Assembly: GCA_017503015.1 (NCBI GenBank)
Contig: JAFVTX010000024.1
Span: 1 to 41,379 of the forward strand
Origin: Fibrobacter sp.
Lineage (GTDB): Bacteria > Fibrobacterota > Fibrobacteria > Fibrobacterales > Fibrobacteraceae
DNA: 41,379 nucleotides
Direction of reading: 5' to 3'
Position 1 is the first letter of the stretch. Each line of letters starts with the position of its first letter. A program made the translations under genes and the position numbers. Of the stretch, positions 39,282 to 41,379 are shown one piece after another. The notes below the pieces were generated by a model. That model had not been told where the DNA came from. It did no database searches and was given only the letters and a program-made list of their open reading frames with translations.

Positions 39282-40165
39282 GTAATAGCATTCCAGGGTG
39301 GAAATATTACAATCATGCAGCGGTTCCGACAACGGCACCGCATGTAGAACCGGACTTAATTCCTGTCAAAGACGGCTCTATTTGGCGTATTGAAGGGAAA
39401 AAGCCTTTATTGGTCCGATATACGACAAATTGGGATTGTGGGTATGATACAGGTTGGTGGTATGTTATTAAGGATACCCCGTTTGATATTTCGGCATTAA
39501 AAACAAAAAGACGATATGAAATAACGAAGGCTATGCGTTATTTTGATGTTAAAGAGGTTGCTAATCCAACGGAATACTCTGAGGCGTTTGCATACGTACA
39601 AGAACGTGCTTTTTCTGCATACCCTTTAAAATACAGGCCAAAATTTAATAAGGACACTTTTACTATTTCGCTTAACGGATGGTATGAAAAAATAAAAGAT
39701 GGTTCAATAAAAGTCTTTGCGGCTTTCTATAAAGAAACGTCTGAGTTAGCGGGGTACAGTTATATAATTGTCAATGAAAAATGCTTTGATTTTGCTGTTC
39801 AAAAAACAAATCCGGATTTTGAAAAATATAATGTAAATGCGGCTTTGGTAAATGGTGTTTTAGAAACTGTTAAGGATAAGCTTTCTGAAGACTATTACAT
39901 TTGTGATGGAACTCGTTCTGTAAATCATGAAACTCATTTTCAGGATTATTTAGAAAAATACTTTGGATTCCGCAAAGCTTATTGTAAATTAAATCTTGTT
40001 TATCTGCCTTTATGTAAAATTATAGTTGCTTTTTTGTACCCATTTCGTTATTTTGTTGATCTTCTTGGTTCTAGAATTGGACTGTTTCACCAAATTTCAG
40101 CCATTTTGAAAATGGAAGAAATAGTGAGGAATTGTAAAAAGAGATATGAATTATTTAATGGTTGA
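39278..40165 (+). CDS. Putative acyl/aminoacyltransferase-like protein of a polysaccharide locus
   Basis: A 295-residue protein. The middle part (YFDVKEVANPTEYSEAFAYV, then IKVFAAFYKETSELAGYSYI) is arranged as in GNAT/FemAB-like acyltransferases, where a strand carrying [LA]-A-[GA] faces the acyl donor. The C-terminal part has hydrophobic stretches (VYLPLCKIIVAFLYPFRYFV). The family is not certain. It starts in ATGA overlap with the GT2 gene and overlaps the next gene by 20 bp, so it is translated in the same operon. The sequence from about 39.2 kb is AT-rich, unlike the upstream genes. Confidence 0.55.
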   Translation: MSNSIPGWKYYNHAAVPTTAPHVEPDLIPVKDGSIWRIEGKKPLLVRYTTNWDCGYDTGWWYVIKDTPFDISALKTKRRYEITKAMRYFDVKEVANPTEYSEAFAYVQERAFSAYPLKYRPKFNKDTFTISLNGWYEKIKDGSIKVFAAFYKETSELAGYSYIIVNEKCFDFAVQKTNPDFEKYNVNAALVNGVLETVKDKLSEDYYICDGTRSVNHETHFQDYLEKYFGFRKAYCKLNLVYLPLCKIIVAFLYPFRYFVDLLGSRIGLFHQISAILKMEEIVRNCKKRYELFNG

Positions 40166-41279
40166 CATATCCGGCAAAGTGCTGAATTATGATATTGCCT
40201 TATGCGAGGCGTTGTCAAAGGATATGCTTTCTAAGGATCATCTCATTTTTCTTGCCGCCAATGTTAATCCAACCAAAGTTGATTGCGAGTGTCGAAGGTT
40301 GATAAGCCTTATTCCAACATCGCTGCAAAATAGTGATAATACATTGAAAAGAGGTTTTAAAGCAATAGAGGGAATAATAAATTATTTGTATTTAATTCTT
40401 TATTTACTGTTGCACAAGATAGATATTCTTCATTTTCAGTGGTTGCCGTTTCTTGAGATTTGCGCTGTCGAAAAATTCTTTTTATGTGTAATAAAGATTA
40501 TTTCTCCAAAGACAAAGGTTATTCTTACAATACATAATCTTTACCCACACAATTTTAGTATCGTACAAAAGAAAGTCTATAAACAGAGATTTAAGGACAT
40601 TCAAAAGTTTTTTGACAAGTTTATTCTTCATTTGGAAGTGTCGAGAAAAGAATTTTGCAGAGACTTTCGTATTGAAGATTCAAAAACCTGTGTGATTCCT
40701 CATGGAGTCTTTGCTCCCAAGGGAATAAAGATAGAGTCACATAAGCGAGGTGAAAAGTTAAATCTGATTATGTACGGCAACCAGAGCTACTATAAAGGTA
40801 CGGATGTTTTAGTTGATGCGTTAAATCGGTTGTCTAGCGATTATCAGAAAAAGGTTCGAACAGTAATAGTTGGAAAAATAGCGTCAGATTACTATATGTC
40901 ATTAAAAACGAAAACAGAAAAACTGGATGTTGAATGGATTCCTGAGTTTGTTTCTGACAAAGTATTATATAGTAAGATTTCAGAATCTGATGTAATTGTG
41001 ATTCCGTATCGAGAAATTTCGCAAAGTGGAGTGCTGTTGCTTGCGCTTAGCTTTAATCGTTTCTTTATAGTATCAAATTTGCCAAGCTTTCAAGAGACTT
41101 TGGCGGACTTTGGTGATGAAGTGTTTTTTGAAAATGAAAACGCGGAAAGTTTAGCAAATGCTATTAAAAGATATGTTGATAGAGATGTTGATGATGAATG
41201 TTTTTTGAATCGTCTAGAGGGTCTTCAGCAACGCTATTCGTGGGAAAACGTTGCTTCGCTCTATAGGGATATGTTTTAG
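40146..41279 (+). CDS. Family 4-like glycosyltransferase
   Basis: A 377-residue GT-B enzyme. An N-terminal hydrophobic helix region (IINYLYLILYLLLHKIDILH) is followed by VILTIHNLYPH and by a C-terminal Rossmann domain with VIPHGVFAP, IMYGNQSYYKGTDVLVDAL, and SDVIVIPYREISQSGVLLLA, the donor-binding region in GT4 enzymes. The donor and acceptor are unknown. The gene is AT-rich with many AAA/TTT codons, so acquisition by transfer is likely. It ends in TAG at 41279; the last 100 bases of the window hold no gene I can support. Confidence 0.85.
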   Translation: MNYLMVDISGKVLNYDIALCEALSKDMLSKDHLIFLAANVNPTKVDCECRRLISLIPTSLQNSDNTLKRGFKAIEGIINYLYLILYLLLHKIDILHFQWLPFLEICAVEKFFLCVIKIISPKTKVILTIHNLYPHNFSIVQKKVYKQRFKDIQKFFDKFILHLEVSRKEFCRDFRIEDSKTCVIPHGVFAPKGIKIESHKRGEKLNLIMYGNQSYYKGTDVLVDALNRLSSDYQKKVRTVIVGKIASDYYMSLKTKTEKLDVEWIPEFVSDKVLYSKISESDVIVIPYREISQSGVLLLALSFNRFFIVSNLPSFQETLADFGDEVFFENENAESLANAIKRYVDRDVDDECFLNRLEGLQQRYSWENVASLYRDMF

Positions 41280-41379
41280 ATATGTGCTCTTTTTACAAAA
41301 ATATAGTTTGCTTCAAGATTTGAATGACAATTTACCTTTATGTTTTCTATTAAGTAAAGTAAAAATTAATTGATGTATA

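Noticed and set aside
1-41379. Reassignment of TAG as a sense codon in the whole genome
   Set aside because: At least ten genes here end properly in TAG with no coding extension (for example murB, dnaX, ybaB and the TolC gene), so general recoding does not fit; site-specific readthrough or mutation remains possible.
41280-41379. Gene at the right edge
   Set aside because: The last 100 bases are AT-rich with no start or family signal; nothing can be supported.

Overview
The window looks like a chromosomal segment of a Fibrobacter-like member of the Fibrobacterota, in the FCB superphylum. The reasons are three lipoproteins with a C-[SG]-D-D-S-S-S start, a PorU-type C25 peptidase of the type IX secretion system, and TAAATTTG / TATATTTG promoter boxes that fit the TAnnTTTG consensus known from Bacteroidetes. 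No rRNA, tRNA or CRISPR array is visible. The assignment is inference from gene content; no 16S is present.

Layout. 1-3023: end of thyA, then folA, an MgtC/DUF4010 membrane protein and an NAD-dependent epimerase-like protein. 3025-6842 (minus): a purC, Rrf2 regulator and COG0523 GTPase run, and a lipoprotein. 6973-12332: a duplicated-cysteine secreted protein, a VanZ-like protein, murB divergent from a primase-like protein, a GT51 transglycosylase and a short GspE-like ATPase. 12377-12714: a repeat island and terminator. 12732-18362 (minus): a tripartite RND efflux operon in the order TolC, MFP, RND. 18484-20541 (minus): dnaX and ybaB. 20715-25034: small cytoplasmic and envelope proteins, a lamin-tail lipoprotein and a stand-alone GGQ release-factor-like protein. 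25059-29467: porU and a coupled membrane protein. 29469-34379: an M23/LysM peptidase, glycyl-tRNA synthetase, and a Cys-rich lipoprotein with a clostripain-family lipoprotein.

34380-41379 is accessory DNA: decayed coding fragments, an orphan CopG-type antitoxin, a rhuM gene bracketed by two copies of the 5' end of a sugar transferase gene, an Rpn-type nuclease, islands of palindromic repeats, and the start of a surface-polysaccharide locus (phosphoglycosyl transferase, GT2, acyltransferase-like protein, GT4). The last two genes are clearly AT-richer than the rest.

The most unusual signals are these. (1) A family of intergenic elements is built from locus-specific heptamers, usually as inverted arms; one array of exactly 12 heptamers runs directly into the folA start codon. 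(2) Three coding regions carry an in-frame TAG followed by coding-like sequence in the same frame (a lipoprotein, porU and an antitoxin), although TAG also ends many genes here. The lipoprotein shares its start palindrome with the release-factor-like gene. (3) -10/-7 boxes repeatedly lie only 6-10 nt from start codons, which predicts leaderless mRNAs. (4) The RND pump lacks the classical Asp-Asp-Lys proton relay, and the GspE-like ATPase lacks the tetra-cysteine subdomain. (5) A palindromic repeat is inserted in frame in the GT2 gene.
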